Shown here piece by piece: positions 5,055 to 5,709 of a stretch of DNA of 5,709 nt. The notes below the pieces were generated by a model. That model saw only the letters and a program-made list of their open reading frames with translations. It had not been told where the DNA came from and searched no databases. Made by a program: the position numbers and the translations under genes. Each line of letters opens with the position of its first letter. Within the stretch, counting starts at the first letter, position 1. Source of the DNA: Chitinophagaceae bacterium (GTDB taxonomy: Bacteria > Bacteroidota > Bacteroidia > Chitinophagales > UBA10324). Where the stretch lies: positions 1 through 5,709 of the forward strand of contig JAHEZG010000253.1 of NCBI GenBank assembly GCA_023251195.1, written 5' to 3'.

Positions 5055-5709
5055 GTCAACAATTTTCACGCAAAGACGCAAAGGAGCAAAGAAATTTTAG
5101 AGGAGGATTTTTTTGTTTATTTATTTTTTCACTTTTCACCTTTCACTTTTCGTTTGCGCAAACCATTTCCCTCGACGAGTGTTACACCGCAGCGGCAGAG
5201 CATTATCCCACTGCATCACAAACAACATTGTACCAGCAAATTGCTGCTTTACAATCGAAGAATCTGCAAACTGCTTTTCTTCCACAGGTGCAGTTGAACG
5301 GACAGGCAGTGTATCAGTCGCCGGTTGTAACAGTTCCGATAAAAATTCCGGGAGTAGAAATTCCCGAACAAAATCATGACCAGTACAAAGTAACCGTTGA
5401 TGCAAGTCAGTTGATTTATGATGGAGGGTTGGTGAAAAAGCAAAATGAAATTTTGCAACTCAATTCACAGGTACAGCAACAGCAAGTGCAGGTTGATTTA
5501 TACAAAGTGCGCGACATGGTGTTGCAGGCATACTTCAATGTGTTGCTGTTGAATCAGCAGAAAGAAATTTTACTGTTGCAGAAAAGCACCTTCGATAAAA
5601 AACTGCAGCAGGTAAATTCAGGAATCAAATTCGGAACGGTGTTACAGTCGCAGGCAGATATTATCAGCGCACAAAAAATCAGCATTGACCAAAATGTTGC
5701 CGAGATTGA
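5051..5709 (+). CDS. TolC-family outer-membrane efflux protein, N-terminal part (3' end outside window)
   Basis: The frame is open from the ATG at 5051 to the right edge (219 codons plus two bases), so the gene is cut by the window; the final TGA letters are out of frame. The family is about 420-480 residues, so roughly half is present. Residues 1-36 look like a signal peptide: a long basic N-region (MSQQFSRKDAKEQRNFRGG), a Phe-rich core, and a likely cleavage after FSFA before QTISLDECYTAA. The mature start, LDECYTAAAEHYPTASQ, is the usual first helix of outer-membrane efflux proteins. Strand-like QLNGQAVYQSP, then YKVTVDASQLIYDGGLVKKQ (112-131), then helix VRDMVLQAYFNVLLLNQQKEIL (153-174) follow in family order. 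The product trimerises into a channel through the outer membrane and works with an adaptor and an inner-membrane pump. The start overlaps the tetR stop (ATGA), implying translational coupling; no other ATG, GTG or TTG in this frame precedes the hydrophobic core. Confidence 0.9.
   Translation, partial: MSQQFSRKDAKEQRNFRGGFFCLFIFSLFTFHFSFAQTISLDECYTAAAEHYPTASQTTLYQQIAALQSKNLQTAFLPQVQLNGQAVYQSPVVTVPIKIPGVEIPEQNHDQYKVTVDASQLIYDGGLVKKQNEILQLNSQVQQQQVQVDLYKVRDMVLQAYFNVLLLNQQKEILLLQKSTFDKKLQQVNSGIKFGTVLQSQADIISAQKISIDQNVAEI
5069..5091 (+). repeat. CGCAAAG-type dispersed repeat inside the TolC-family signal peptide
   Basis: Three 7-base units lie 8 bases apart: CGCAAAG (5069-5075), CGCAAAG (5077-5083) and AGCAAAG (5085-5091). 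This is the core of a short repeat (CGCAAAGACGCAAAG, or CTTTGCGTCTTTGCG on the other strand) that is widespread between genes in many Bacteroidota and some other bacteria. Here it is translated as SRKDAKEQR, the basic N-region of the TolC-family signal peptide. It appears to have inserted at the gene boundary and been kept in frame. The repeat is seen directly; its origin by insertion is inference. Confidence 0.65.

Noticed and set aside
5101..5106. Perfect Shine-Dalgarno-like AGGAGG within the TolC-family 5' region
   Set aside because: No usable start codon in the correct frame follows at a suitable distance; in frame it encodes part of RGG before the signal-peptide core, and this phylum makes little use of such sites.
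5108..5153. Pyrimidine-rich tract with repeated TTTCAC, possible slippage site for phase variation
   Set aside because: The units are imperfect and encode the hydrophobic signal-peptide core; the longest single-base runs are only seven and six bases, so no convincing variable tract is present.
5113..5379. Open frame beginning at a TTG inside the TolC-family gene
   Set aside because: It is in the wrong frame; the frame from 5051 gives a signal peptide and clear family motifs.
5707..5709. TGA at the very end as the stop of the TolC-family gene
   Set aside because: The reading frame from 5051 has codon boundaries at 5705-5707 and 5708 onward, so this TGA is out of frame and the gene continues beyond the window.

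Overview
The window looks like a chromosomal piece of a member of the Bacteroidota, probably a Flavobacteriia-, Sphingobacteriia- or Chitinophagia-type organism. Four things point there. Moderate-to-low GC coding DNA carries two matches to the phylum's unusual promoter (TTG, about 20 bases, TAnnTTTG). The starts lack useful Shine-Dalgarno sequences. The RNase III reads GNALEALIGAVYLDHG. The repeat debris (CGCAAAG-type and CTGAGT/ACTCAG-type) is common in this phylum. The assignment is inferred from sequence character, not from a search.

Layout. Bases 1-395 hold the 3' end of rnc (RNase III, + strand). It converges on an amino-acid permease of the APC superfamily, LAT/SteT-like type, on the - strand (501-1976). 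The 105 bases between the two stop codons are almost filled by a 93-base self-complementary repeat element (403-495). Bases 1977-2662 lie between two divergently transcribed permeases and have no intact gene. They do hold a broken - strand lipoprotein gene (2089-2483, one in-frame stop plus one frameshift). Just upstream of it is a 29-codon stretch resembling the C-terminal strand of an outer-membrane barrel protein (2542-2631). I see nothing recognisable in 1977-2088 or 2484-2541. A second APC permease, of the cationic-amino-acid-transporter-like type, runs on the + strand (2663-4354) from a clear Bacteroidota promoter (2610-2640). Next come a TetR-family regulator (4428-5054) and, overlapping it by ATGA, the 5' part of a TolC-family outer-membrane efflux protein. 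That gene is open from 5051 to the right edge.

How the genes fit together. rnc is a housekeeping gene. The two permeases import or exchange amino acids but belong to different APC subfamilies and are not co-transcribed. The TetR-TolC pair is the start of an efflux operon. A 16-base perfect inverted repeat (TTAACCA-TT-TGGTTAA) covers the predicted transcription start between the TetR promoter and its ATG, so TetR very likely represses its own operon. The rest of the pump (periplasmic adaptor and either RND or ABC components) should lie to the right of the window.

I see no phage, CRISPR, transposase, tRNA or rRNA, and no clear sign of a novel defence or biosynthetic system. The most interesting material is the decayed envelope-protein locus between the permeases, the hairpin element, and a dispersed CGCAAAG repeat that forms part of the TolC signal-peptide N-region.
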